From Polynucleobacter sphagniphilus (GTDB lineage Bacteria > Pseudomonadota > Gammaproteobacteria > Burkholderiales > Burkholderiaceae): a stretch of 64,000 nt of DNA. The first letter of the stretch is position 1, and every line of letters starts with the position of its first letter. Shown one piece after another: positions 27,114 to 35,513 of this stretch. A program made the position numbers and the translations under genes. The stretch is from contig NZ_MPIY01000002.1 of NCBI RefSeq assembly GCF_001953355.1, positions 59,866-123,865 of the forward strand, written 5' to 3'. Below the pieces are notes generated by a model. It saw nothing but the letters and a program-made list of their open reading frames with translations. It was not told the origin of the DNA and ran no database searches.

Positions 27114-27307
27114 TTATATTACATCATTAATTCATTCTCGAAACCAGTTTCTAGACCCATTAAATAAAGATTCCTATCTACAGAGCTAACCAAATTGATG
27201 CACTGCAAAATAAATAGAGGGAAAACCCGAGATACATATTTACTTAAAGGTAATTAAGATTTGTGAAGTTGTTGTGAATCATTAAAAAAATTAACACAGG
27301 AAGACAT

Positions 27308-28114
27308 ATGAAAACAGTAAAAATTAGCGCCTTGGCATTAGCGATGATGGGCGTGTTTGCAGCTAGTGCAAATGCACAATCAGTTAAAGTAAACGCATGG
27401 GAAGGTACCTATGGACAAGTGGGCGTTGGTTATGGAATGTTTGTGCCAAAAATCGGTAGTGGTTCAGCGGTAAGCTCAACTGGTAACTCACCTCTTACTG
27501 GCGCACCTTTGACTGCATATGGTTATCCTGCAACAGTTACTCAGTCAGCATCCGCTAGCAACGTGAACAATGTGAATACTGCAACTGCATCGCTATCAGC
27601 AGGTTACAACTTTGGCATCAATGAAACTTGGATCTTAGGGTTAGGAGCCTCTTACTATCCTGGTGCAAGTTCAGGTGCAACTGGGCAATTAAGCTTGGCC
27701 CCAACAACTATTTCAAGCCCAGCTGGTGCATCGGTTGGATCCCCTGCAAATGTACCCGGTGGAAGCACTACTGCTACTTACAACGTTAAAAATCTTTATA
27801 GCATCACCATTACCCCTGGTTATGCCATTGATAAAGAACGTTTAGCTTATGCAAAACTTGGTTACACTGGTGCAACCATTGGTCTATCAGGTCCAACGCT
27901 CGCTTACCAAAGCACCAACCTAACTGGTTGGACCTTAGGCTTGGGTTATAAGCAGATGTTTACTGAGCATTTATATGCATTTGGTGAGGTGAACTATGGC
28001 TCTTATGGAAATAAAAATTTAACAGCAACCTTGACTAACGGAACTGTACTGAATGGTATGACCTTGAGTGGCAATGGTACTGATATTTTGGTTGGTGTAG
28101 GCTATCGCTTCTAA
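27308..28114 (+). CDS. Outer-membrane beta-barrel protein
   Basis: A 268-residue exported protein. The signal peptide (MKTVKISALALAMMGVFAA, cleaved after SANAQ) is followed by alternating beta-strands with glycine- and aromatic-rich turns (YGQVGVGYGMFVP, WILGLGASYYPG, GWTLGLGYKQMF). It ends in VGVGYRF, the terminal Phe required for BAM insertion. A long Ser/Thr/Ala-rich segment (about 50-95) looks like an extracellular loop. Size is near that of OmpW-type eight-stranded barrels. It is divergent from the TetR/beta-oxidation operon and precedes fadD, so a role in uptake of hydrophobic substrates is possible but unproven. Confidence 0.82.
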   Translation: MKTVKISALALAMMGVFAASANAQSVKVNAWEGTYGQVGVGYGMFVPKIGSGSAVSSTGNSPLTGAPLTAYGYPATVTQSASASNVNNVNTATASLSAGYNFGINETWILGLGASYYPGASSGATGQLSLAPTTISSPAGASVGSPANVPGGSTTATYNVKNLYSITITPGYAIDKERLAYAKLGYTGATIGLSGPTLAYQSTNLTGWTLGLGYKQMFTEHLYAFGEVNYGSYGNKNLTATLTNGTVLNGMTLSGNGTDILVGVGYRF

Positions 28115-28132
28115 TGTTGTAGATGTTCAATA

Positions 28133-28160
28133 AAAGCCCTCTCATTGCAGAGGGCTTTTT
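28133..28160 (+). terminator. Terminator after the outer-membrane protein gene
   Basis: AGCCCTCT (28135-28142) pairs perfectly with AGAGGGCT (28149-28156) across a six-base loop, followed by TTTT. It separates the barrel gene from fadD, so the two are probably transcribed separately. Confidence 0.88.
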
Positions 28161-28252
28161 CTTTGGATTTATTGTTGTCGTGATTAGAATGTGTCATACA
28201 GATTTAGCAATCTAACTATAAATAAAAATATATCGAGACTGGAAATAACTTC

Positions 28253-29929
28253 ATGGTCAACCCCTCAAAACCTTGGTTAAAACATTATCCTGAGGGCGTT
28301 CCTCATGAAGTGGATATTTCAGGCTACTCTTCTTTGCTGGATATGTTTGAGGAATCCTTTGAGCGCTACCCAAATAGACGTGCATGTGAGTATTTAGATA
28401 AGTTTTTAACTTATCGAGATCTTGATCAGCACTCCCAACATTTTGCGGCTTATCTACAGACTTTGGGTTTAGAGCCGGGATCTCGTGTAGCCATTATGTT
28501 GCCAAACGTATTGCAATTTCAGATTGCGATGATTGGTATTCTCCGTGCTGGGTTTGTGGTGGTCAATGTCAACCCACTCTACACCGCACGCGAATTGGAG
28601 TATCAGCTTAAAGATAGCGGAGCTTCTGCTCTCATTATCTTGGAAAACTTTGCACATGTTTACCAGCACATATCTGCGAATGTTCCCCTGAAAAAGACAA
28701 TCGTCACTTCACTCGGTGAGATGATTGGCTTAAAAGGTGCGGTAGTGAACTTTGTTGTCCGCAATGTGAAGAAGCTAGTTCCTGAATGGGATTTACCTGG
28801 GCACATTACTTTTAATGGTGCTCTGAGCGAGGGTAGTCGACATCTATGGAATAAGCCGAATACTTCGTTAAATGATATTGCCTTTTTGCAATACACGGGG
28901 GGTACTACAGGCTTATCTAAAGGTGCCATTCTTTTGCACAGCAATATTCTATCTAACGTCATTCAGACAGAGTTATGGCTTGAGCCGGGATTGAGGCGTA
29001 AAAAAGTAGATCAATTAGTCTTCTTATGTGCGTTACCGATGTACCACATCTTTGCTTTAACAGCCTGTTCCGTATTGGGAATGCGCAAAGGTGGTCTGTT
29101 AGTTTTGGTTCCTAATCCACGTGATTTTGATGGATTCATAAAGCTATTGAAGAAGCATCCAAATATCAATATCTTCCCCGGAGTAAATACTTTATTTAAT
29201 GCGCTGATGCATAAACCTGAATTTGCCACAGTGAAGTTCCCTAATATTTTGGCAACTATTGGCGGCGGTATGGCAATGCAAAAGATAGTTGCAGATCACT
29301 GGCAAGAAATGACTGGCGCTCCCATTGCCGAAGGCTATGGCCTTTCAGAAACATCACCAGTTGCCTGCGTCAACTCTGCTTTGATTGAGAGCTTTACTGG
29401 CTATATTGGCTTCCCGGTACCAAGTACCGAAGTAGTGATCTTAGGCGATGACGGCATCGAAGTACCTTTTGGTACTCCTGGTGAGATTTGTATTCGGGGG
29501 CCTCAGGTAATGGCCGGTTACTGGAACAAGCCCGAGGAAACCAAGAATGTTATGACGCCCGATGGCTTCTTTAAATCAGGCGATATCGGCATCATGAATC
29601 CCGACGGCCTAACTAAGATTGTCGACCGTAAAAAAGATATGGTTCTGGTTTCTGGATTTAACGTCTATCCAAATGAAGTGGAAGAGGTTCTATCTCTCAT
29701 TCCTGGAGTGCTGGAATGTGCAGTCATTGGTGTGCCTGATGAGGATTCAGGCGAAGCCGTTAAGGCGTTCATTGTGAAACAGGATGCTTCATTAACAGAG
29801 GAAGCTATCATGGCGTTCTGTAAAGAAAATCTTACAAACTATAAACGCCCTCGATTCATTGAATTTAGGGCTGATTTACCAAAAACAAACGTTGGAAAAA
29901 TCCTACGCAGAGAATTGAGAAATAAATGA
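28253..29929 (+). CDS. fadD: Long-chain fatty-acid-CoA ligase
   Basis: Activates free fatty acids as acyl-CoA through an acyl-adenylate. It is 558 residues. The P-loop YTGGTTGLSKGA is near 213-224, with EGYGLSETSP near 363. The FadD linker/signature region DGFFKSGDIG is near 440, followed by the DRKKDMVLVSGFNVYPNEVE hinge. A C-terminal lysine in PKTNVGKILRREL completes the active site. It supplies substrate to the FadE-FadN-FadA enzymes encoded in the divergent operon. The stop overlaps the next gene in ATGA. Confidence 0.93.
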   Translation: MVNPSKPWLKHYPEGVPHEVDISGYSSLLDMFEESFERYPNRRACEYLDKFLTYRDLDQHSQHFAAYLQTLGLEPGSRVAIMLPNVLQFQIAMIGILRAGFVVVNVNPLYTARELEYQLKDSGASALIILENFAHVYQHISANVPLKKTIVTSLGEMIGLKGAVVNFVVRNVKKLVPEWDLPGHITFNGALSEGSRHLWNKPNTSLNDIAFLQYTGGTTGLSKGAILLHSNILSNVIQTELWLEPGLRRKKVDQLVFLCALPMYHIFALTACSVLGMRKGGLLVLVPNPRDFDGFIKLLKKHPNINIFPGVNTLFNALMHKPEFATVKFPNILATIGGGMAMQKIVADHWQEMTGAPIAEGYGLSETSPVACVNSALIESFTGYIGFPVPSTEVVILGDDGIEVPFGTPGEICIRGPQVMAGYWNKPEETKNVMTPDGFFKSGDIGIMNPDGLTKIVDRKKDMVLVSGFNVYPNEVEEVLSLIPGVLECAVIGVPDEDSGEAVKAFIVKQDASLTEEAIMAFCKENLTNYKRPRFIEFRADLPKTNVGKILRRELRNK

Positions 29930-30906
29930 GCGCCTCAAGAATACCTAAAGCATTGCAAGGACTAAGATTACCCATCATTGCTGCGCCAATGTTTACAGTC
30001 AGCTATCCAGAATTGGTTCTCGCCCAATGTAAAGCGGGGATCGTAGGTTCATTTCCGGCTCTCAATGCCCGACCACCAGAGCTTCTAGATGAGTGGTTGA
30101 GTAATATTAAAGAGGAGCTCGCAAGACATTCTGCCGCACATCCGGGCAGGGCCGTTGGTCCTCTGGCAGTCAATCAAATCGTTCATATTTCTAATACACG
30201 CCTTGAGCATGATGTACGTGTCTGTGTACAACATCAGGTTCCCATCTACATTACTAGCCTGCGTGCACCGGTTAAAGAAATTATTGATGCCGTTCATAGT
30301 TATGGTGGAATTGTTTTGCACGATGTGATTAGTATTCGTCATGCTGAGAAAGCACTTGAAGCTGGTGTGGATGGGTTAATACTGGTAGCTGCTGGAGCGG
30401 GAGGTCATGCCGGCAATCTATCGCCTTTTGCTTTAGTGGGCGAAGTACGTGCCATGTACCCAGGTCCAATTATTTTATCTGGGGCGATATCAACCGGTGA
30501 TGCAGTACTAGGCGCTTTGGCGATGGGGGCTGATTTCGCCTATATGGGCACTCGCTTCATCGCAAGTAAAGAAGCGCATGCAAGCGAGCCATATAAAGAG
30601 GCCATTGTGAAGGCGCAAGCTGCTGATATTATTTATACGGATCATTTCACTGGCATTCATGGGAACTATATTAAGCAGAGCATCATTAATGCTGGCTTAG
30701 ATCCCAGTAATTTAGAGCCTGGAGATGCTCAAGCTTTTGCAAAGCTATCCCAGGCCGGTAAAGATGGCTCGGGTGCGAAGGCTTGGAAAGATATTTGGGG
30801 TGCGGGCCAAGGAGTCGGGCTGATTGAGGATGCTCCTAGTGTTGCACAGATTGTTGACACAATTGAGCGCGAGTTTAATGCGGCCAAGCAAAGGTTGCTA
30901 GGCTAA
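29926..30906 (+). CDS. Nitronate monooxygenase-like FMN protein, paralogue B
   Basis: A 326-residue member of the same TIM-barrel flavoprotein family as the protein at 19442-20422, and the same length. Shared blocks include QCKAG, ALNARP, NQIVH, RLEHD, SYGGIVLHD, VAAGAGGHAG and GAGQG near the C-terminus. It overlaps fadD by four bases. The presence of one copy in each arm of the beta-oxidation cluster suggests a role tied to acyl-CoA metabolism rather than nitroalkane detoxification, but this is inference. Confidence 0.85.
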   Translation: MSASRIPKALQGLRLPIIAAPMFTVSYPELVLAQCKAGIVGSFPALNARPPELLDEWLSNIKEELARHSAAHPGRAVGPLAVNQIVHISNTRLEHDVRVCVQHQVPIYITSLRAPVKEIIDAVHSYGGIVLHDVISIRHAEKALEAGVDGLILVAAGAGGHAGNLSPFALVGEVRAMYPGPIILSGAISTGDAVLGALAMGADFAYMGTRFIASKEAHASEPYKEAIVKAQAADIIYTDHFTGIHGNYIKQSIINAGLDPSNLEPGDAQAFAKLSQAGKDGSGAKAWKDIWGAGQGVGLIEDAPSVAQIVDTIEREFNAAKQRLLG

Positions 30907-30939
30907 AATCTTCAGCAAGTTCCCATTTCTGGTTGGCTG

Positions 30940-31689
30940 ATGACTATTCTGATTCTCTGGCTTCGTTCGCTCCTTTTTTACCTCTTTCTTTTTGCCTATG
31001 TAACGCTGTGCGCAAGCATCGTAGTCATCATGATTCCCTTTTCTAGTACCAGTGCTCGCTACCAGATAGGTGTCTTTTGGAGTAAAACCACTTTATGGGT
31101 GCTAGCAAAGCTCTGCGGTATTGAATATCGAGTTCAGGGCTTAGAAAATATTCCCAAAGATGAAAAGACCCCCCTGATCATTCTGGGTAAGCATCAATCT
31201 GCATGGGAAACCATTGCTTATCCCTCAATCTTTCCAAAACCCTTGTGTTTTGTCTTTAAAAGAGAATTACTTTATTTGCCATTCTTTGGTTGGGCATTGG
31301 CTTCCTTAAAGATGATTCATATCAATCGCGGCGATGCAGAAAAGGCGCGAGTTTTGGTGGCTAGTCAAGGCAAGCTGCAACTGGCAGAGGGTAAGTGGAT
31401 TGCGATTTACCCCGAAGGAACTCGTACCCGCGCTGGGAGTTTTAGCCCCTATCGTAAGGGTGGCGTGCGCCTAGCATTAGCTACACAAACCAATATATTG
31501 CCGGTCGCTCAAAATTCAGGGCGATTTTGGCCTAGGAACTCAATCTTAAAACGCCCTGGAGTGATTACAGTATCGATAGGTTCGGTTATTGAGGTTGCGG
31601 GCAAGAACGAGGTAGAGCTCCAGCAAGAACTCGAGACTGTCATTGAGTCTGAAATGCATCGACTAGATCCCCATTCCTATCATCAGTAA
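30940..31689 (+). CDS. plsC: 1-acyl-sn-glycerol-3-phosphate acyltransferase
   Basis: A 249-residue membrane acyltransferase making phosphatidic acid from lysophosphatidic acid. Hydrophobic N-terminal segments (residues 1-40) anchor it. The active-site motif reads HQSAWE near residue 86, an HX4E form instead of HX4D. YPEGTRTRAG near 157 is the glycerol-phosphate-binding motif. It follows the flavoprotein gene by 33 bases and its stop overlaps the next start in TAATG. Acyl groups activated by FadD could be re-used here for membrane lipid. Confidence 0.87.
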   Translation: MTILILWLRSLLFYLFLFAYVTLCASIVVIMIPFSSTSARYQIGVFWSKTTLWVLAKLCGIEYRVQGLENIPKDEKTPLIILGKHQSAWETIAYPSIFPKPLCFVFKRELLYLPFFGWALASLKMIHINRGDAEKARVLVASQGKLQLAEGKWIAIYPEGTRTRAGSFSPYRKGGVRLALATQTNILPVAQNSGRFWPRNSILKRPGVITVSIGSVIEVAGKNEVELQQELETVIESEMHRLDPHSYHQ

Positions 31690-32591
31690 TGAACAATAGC
31701 TATATTCGTATTCGTCACATACTATGCTTGGTTTCTATGCTAATTGGCCTAAATACATACGCTCAAACTGATAGCGATCACAGCAAGAAATTCAATGCAG
31801 CGCAAACTCCCTATCAATTTCAATGGGATATGGATGTAGTCTCAGACTACCGATCGCGTGGCCTGACCCAAACTTTTGGAATGCCGGCAGTGCAGGGCGG
31901 AGTTGGGTTGATGCTCCCCAACCACTTTTATGTCGGCAATTGGAACTCTACCGTCTCTTCGGGGGCCGGTTATCCCGGAGCGCTTTTAGAAACAGATCTC
32001 TTTGGAGGTTGGGCTCAGCAGCTTGATGAGTACCATATCAATACTGGAATTTATGGGATCATTTATCCAGGTAGCAATGTATCCAACTACGTATTTAGTC
32101 CTTTTAAAACTGGAATGTCTTCTGGGATGGTGCATAACGGGGCTGTATTTTTTGCTGTTCAGCGCGGCCCGTTTTCCGTCCAACAAAATATTGCATTTAC
32201 CAATTTTGAAAGTATGCTCAGTCCCACAGGCGCCTCCACTGCAGGCTCTGCTTATACGAATCTGACTGGTAATTTCCCTATGTCTTCATGGACTTGGGCT
32301 GACGGAGGGTGGAGTTTAATAGCCCACGCTGGATACCAGTACGTTGCCAATTATTCTGTTGCTAGCTATGTCGACTGGAAGCTTGGTATTGAAAAAAAAT
32401 TTGCCAGTATGTGGTCTGCTAACTTGGCATATACACAGACCAACGCCAATGGTAACTGCAGCGCTGCAGCCATTAGCGCTCAACCATACTGCGTTAACAA
32501 GTACACTAACAGTAGTGGCATCGGGTCGGGTCCAACGATGAATTCTGGCGGTGCGGCTTTGTTTCTCACAATCAAGGTTGCAAATTATTAA
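31689..32591 (+). CDS. TorF-family putative porin (Gcw_chp)
   Basis: A 300-residue exported beta-barrel protein. The signal peptide ends near NTYAQT. The hallmark of the family is the motif DVVSDYRSRGLTQTFGMPAV near residue 50, followed by the GNWNSTVS and LETDLFGGWA blocks and a C-terminal aromatic end. Members are predicted outer-membrane channels of unknown substrate. Coupled to plsC by a one-base overlap. It is the second outer-membrane barrel in the catabolic block. Confidence 0.83.
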   Translation: MNNSYIRIRHILCLVSMLIGLNTYAQTDSDHSKKFNAAQTPYQFQWDMDVVSDYRSRGLTQTFGMPAVQGGVGLMLPNHFYVGNWNSTVSSGAGYPGALLETDLFGGWAQQLDEYHINTGIYGIIYPGSNVSNYVFSPFKTGMSSGMVHNGAVFFAVQRGPFSVQQNIAFTNFESMLSPTGASTAGSAYTNLTGNFPMSSWTWADGGWSLIAHAGYQYVANYSVASYVDWKLGIEKKFASMWSANLAYTQTNANGNCSAAAISAQPYCVNKYTNSSGIGSGPTMNSGGAALFLTIKVANY

Positions 32592-32605
32592 TATCAGAGA
32601 CATTG

Positions 32606-33001
32606 ATGAACATAAAAGAATCCATTGCAAGCTGTTATTTCAAGTATGCAAGCTTTAAGGGTAGAGCCTCTCGCAGTGAATACTGGTACTTCTTTTTGTA
32701 TGCTGTTATTTTGGGCGAGATCATTCAGTTTGCGGTATCAATGGCGATGCAGCAGCCTTATATGATGATTGATCCTGTTAATGGTTCCGTTGTTTACACC
32801 AACGCTTTTTGGATTACACAGGCTATTAGCTTGTTTCTCATTACGATACCTTCCGCATCAGTCATGATTCGCCGCTTGCACGATTCTGATAAATCGGGTT
32901 GGTGGTGGTTGGTTAATTTCACAATCATCGGCGTCTTTTACTTTATTTATTTGTTAATTCGAAAGGGCACAGATGGCCCTAATCAGTTTGGTAGCAATTA
33001 A
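32606..33001 (+). CDS. DUF805 inner-membrane protein
   Basis: A 131-residue protein with the DUF805 pattern: an N-terminal YFKYASFKGRASRSEYWYF motif, four membrane segments, and RRLHDSDKSGWWWL near residue 90, with the family-typical C-terminal KGTDGPNQFG. Function is unknown. I chose ATG 32606 over the TTG three bases before it. It lies 14 bases after the porin gene and could belong to the same transcript. Confidence 0.88.
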   Translation: MNIKESIASCYFKYASFKGRASRSEYWYFFLYAVILGEIIQFAVSMAMQQPYMMIDPVNGSVVYTNAFWITQAISLFLITIPSASVMIRRLHDSDKSGWWWLVNFTIIGVFYFIYLLIRKGTDGPNQFGSN

Positions 33002-33020
33002 TTCCTTGTGGAGAAATTCA

Positions 33021-33905
33021 ATGAAGAAAATGATTCCTATTTTTCTAGCCCTCAGTGTATTTGCCATCACTGTCTACGCTGATCAGCAAAAACCGATTGT
33101 TTAGATTCAAACAGGCACCCTGCAAGGCGCTTTTGAAAACTCCATGATTAGTTTTGGATCCCAGCGCCTTCTATAAGGGCGAATTTGGTAGCTCATTTGT
33201 GGATTGTCAAATCATTCCTGGAGATCCGCCGCCACTATTCGCCGCGCATAAACAGGCTCAAGTTCCATTTATTATTGGCACCAATTCTTGGGATTCTAGT
33301 TTTTTAGTCCCCGGCCAACCTCCCGTCTATGTTCTCCTGAAAAAGCTGCATGAAGACCCAAAAACTATTGCCAAGCTGTATGCAAAAGTAAAGGATCGCT
33401 GTATTTTGTCCTCTGATATCCAAGGGGATATGATTTATCGCGCTAGTACCAAGATGTTGGCTGGCAGCATGAAAGGCATTGCCCCTGCTTATGCCTATTA
33501 TTTTGATTACCTGAGCAAAAACATTCGGGTCTCTCATCCGGGTGCCGCGCATACCTTTGAAATTCCTTATGTCTTCGGCAGCCTGGCTCTCATGCCGCAA
33601 ACCCCTTCTCAGCCTGAATCTGGGGCAGATCAATGCGGTTTAATTGCGCATGCCACTGCTGATCTAAAGAAGGGTATTTGGTCTACATATTGGTATCCAA
33701 GCATGGGTAAAAATAGTCCGCAAGATCAAGCAATGTCTGAAAAATTACTCAAAGCTGGGCGGCATTTGCAAAAACTGGTAATCCCAGTGTGGATGGACAA
33801 GCTCATTGGCCAATCTACGATATGAAGCAAGATGTGATGAGGGATTTCACGTACGACAGGGGGATCGTAAAAAATCTTCTGAAAGATAGGGGGTTGGTTA
33901 TCAAA
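33021..33905 (+). pseudogene. Carboxylesterase type B, decayed
   Basis: A broken esterase gene. It starts with a good signal peptide (MKKMIPIFLALSVFAITVYA) and the family N-terminus IQTGTLQGAFEN, but an in-frame TAG interrupts at 33102-33104. A large internal deletion near 33150 removes the nucleophile-elbow region. The remaining body, open from 33154 to 33825 in another frame, has the VPFIIGTNSWD and HTFEIPYVFGSL blocks. A further frameshift near 33790 moves the C-terminal WPIYDMKQDVMRDF into a third frame. With no catalytic serine region it cannot be functional. The end point is approximate. Confidence 0.8.
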
Positions 33906-33975
33906 TCACACATCTCAAAGAAATCTTTGGACTTGAGTTTTTCAAGGATATTTTTTGATAATCAGCCAACTTAAT

Positions 33976-33997
33976 AACCACCTTAGGGTGGTTTTTT
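33976..33997 (+). terminator. Terminator after the carboxylesterase remnant
   Basis: CCACC (33978-33982) pairs with GGTGG (33987-33991), followed by TTTTTT. Confidence 0.75.
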
Positions 33998-34045
33998 ATT
34001 CGCTAAGGGGCGTAAAATAAACCTAGAAAGTGATACACAGCGATT

Positions 34046-34336
34046 ATGAAAAGTTACCTCATTCCCTTGGCCTGCACTGTTTTTTTAACAGCTTGCGCTG
34101 ATATTGAGGCTGAACAGACCAATAATCCTGAAGATATTACATCCAGTGTTGAGGGTTCTACGCCTTGGTCCTTGGGGTCAATCCCCATGAATATGCAAAT
34201 CCAAGAAGCAACTTTATTGTGCAAAGAGCAGGGCGGCACCTTGCAAATTGTCGATACCCGCATTGCAGCACCCTCCAATCTGAATTCTATTGAATTTGGT
34301 GACGTCCAATTCATGTGCTTTGGCACCACCCGCTGA
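34046..34336 (+). CDS. Small predicted lipoprotein, 96 residues
   Basis: Starts MKSYLIPLACTVFLTACAD with a lipobox LTAC (Cys17). The mature part of about 80 residues has two further cysteines (LLCKEQ and MCFGTT) that could form a disulphide. I recognise no family. It is a single-gene unit bounded by terminators on both sides. A dedicated terminator, a good lipoprotein signal and no frameshifts argue that it is real. Confidence 0.72.
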   Translation: MKSYLIPLACTVFLTACADIEAEQTNNPEDITSSVEGSTPWSLGSIPMNMQIQEATLLCKEQGGTLQIVDTRIAAPSNLNSIEFGDVQFMCFGTTR

Positions 34337-34363
34337 CCACCGAGCCTTCCTAGCGTCATAGAA

Positions 34364-34386
34364 GCCCCTCTCGCAGGGGTTTTTTC
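34364..34386 (+). terminator. Terminator after the small lipoprotein gene
   Basis: CCCCT (34365-34369) pairs with AGGGG (34375-34379), followed by a T run broken by one C. Confidence 0.8.
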
Positions 34387-34480
34387 TTTTTTCTTATCCC
34401 ATATCTCTGCTAATAAATATTTTTACTAAAGTTCACAACTTCACAACTTCAGTGGTATAGTAATAAAAGAAAGGGGAGAT

Positions 34481-34666
34481 ATGAAACGATTGATACCAAA
34501 AACCCACCAAGCGCTAGAGTGGGTGGGCAAGGGCATGACTGCGGCTCAAGCTGCTAGAAAAATGGAAATTTCAGAGTCAAGTGTGTATGCCGCTCTCCGA
34601 AAAGTTCGAGCGCAAGATTTAGGTTGTTGCCCAACATGTGGTCACAAATTAAGGAAAACAGAATGA
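34481..34666 (+). CDS. Small helix-turn-helix protein with a C-terminal cysteine knuckle
   Basis: A 61-residue protein. Residues 17-42 read as a helix-turn-helix (GKGMTAAQAARKMEISESSV). The C-terminus CCPTCGHKL has three cysteines and a histidine, fitting half a zinc ribbon. AAAGGGGAGAT directly before the ATG is a very good ribosome site. It overlaps the next gene in ATGA, so it is translated together with a small secreted protein. Probably a DNA-binding regulator; target unknown. It is too short for a full regulator family and I cannot name one. Confidence 0.7.
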   Translation: MKRLIPKTHQALEWVGKGMTAAQAARKMEISESSVYAALRKVRAQDLGCCPTCGHKLRKTE

Positions 34667-34959
34667 AAAAGACAATACTTGCTGCTATTTCAATATCAGT
34701 TGTTGCAATAGCGTATGCCAATACAAGCACCGATTCATCTGAGATGCTCGATCAGCAGTGCAAAATTTCAGCTGAAGCCGTATCCACTCTGAAGGAGTTA
34801 CGTTATGGAAATACCTCCATTCGTAAGGATGTGAATAGCCTGATTAATACAAGTCTTAAAGTGCAGGAGAATAGAGATGAAGCACGCAAGGCTTTAAATA
34901 AAATGGTGGATGATGCATCAAGCAACGCTAGCGTATTAGAAAAGAAATATTGCTCTTAA
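34663..34959 (+). CDS. Small secreted helical protein, 98 residues
   Basis: From the ATG at 34663 (AAGGA seven bases before) it has a signal peptide (MKKTILAAISISVVAIAYAN) and then a charged, probably alpha-helical mature part of about 78 residues. Two cysteines (QQCKIS and the penultimate KKYCS) could pair. The rest resembles a coiled coil (VQENRDEARKALNKMVDDAS). I recognise no family. It is coupled by four bases to the HTH gene before it. Confidence 0.68.
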   Translation: MKKTILAAISISVVAIAYANTSTDSSEMLDQQCKISAEAVSTLKELRYGNTSIRKDVNSLINTSLKVQENRDEARKALNKMVDDASSNASVLEKKYCS

Positions 34960-34996
34960 TATTTTTGCAATTTATTTCTTGTGGGGTTGAATCCTA

Positions 34997-35458
34997 GTGA
35001 CCAGCGCTTTTGAGTGTCCTGAATGTGGCAACCCTCGCCCTATGGTTGGCTCTTGCCCATATTGCAATAGCAATCTTCTACCACTGTTGCATGAGGACAC
35101 GGCAGTATTTAATTTAAAGCAAGGCAGTCCAACCGTAGAGGAGGCCGTTGATCGTCTTACGCACTATTTGCGTCGTGCAAGTGAGGTGGGAATAAAAGCG
35201 ATCATCCTGATTCATGGCTATGGATCTAGCGGTGAGGGCGGAAGAATCAAGTCTGGAGTCCATCAGGCCCTAGAAAATAACTATTTCTCAGATCGCGTTG
35301 ACGAGTATTACTTCGGTGAACAAGTTGCATTTGGCGGTGAGGCATACCATCGTTTATTGAGAAGGCGTCCCAGCTTAAAAAGTCACCTGAAACACTTTAA
35401 GGAAGGTAATGCCGGTATGACAGTTTTATTATTAGGAAATGAGAGCAGAATTGCTTAG
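34997..35458 (+). CDS. Zinc-ribbon plus Smr-domain protein
   Basis: A 153-residue protein with two parts. Residues 1-27 form a zinc ribbon (CPECGNP and CPYCNS). The rest is a Smr domain with the LIHGYGSSGEGG motif near residue 73. Smr domains are found in MutS2 C-termini and in nucleases that nick DNA or cleave RNA on collided ribosomes. Here the short stand-alone form with a ribbon suggests a nucleic-acid-binding role. Starts with GTG; the ribosome site is weak. It follows the small secreted gene by 37 bases. Confidence 0.78.
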   Translation: MTSAFECPECGNPRPMVGSCPYCNSNLLPLLHEDTAVFNLKQGSPTVEEAVDRLTHYLRRASEVGIKAIILIHGYGSSGEGGRIKSGVHQALENNYFSDRVDEYYFGEQVAFGGEAYHRLLRRRPSLKSHLKHFKEGNAGMTVLLLGNESRIA

Positions 35459-35513
35459 AATAGAAGTGTTAATCACTTGCAACCATTTGCCGTCATATTT
35501 TTGAAGGATAGGT

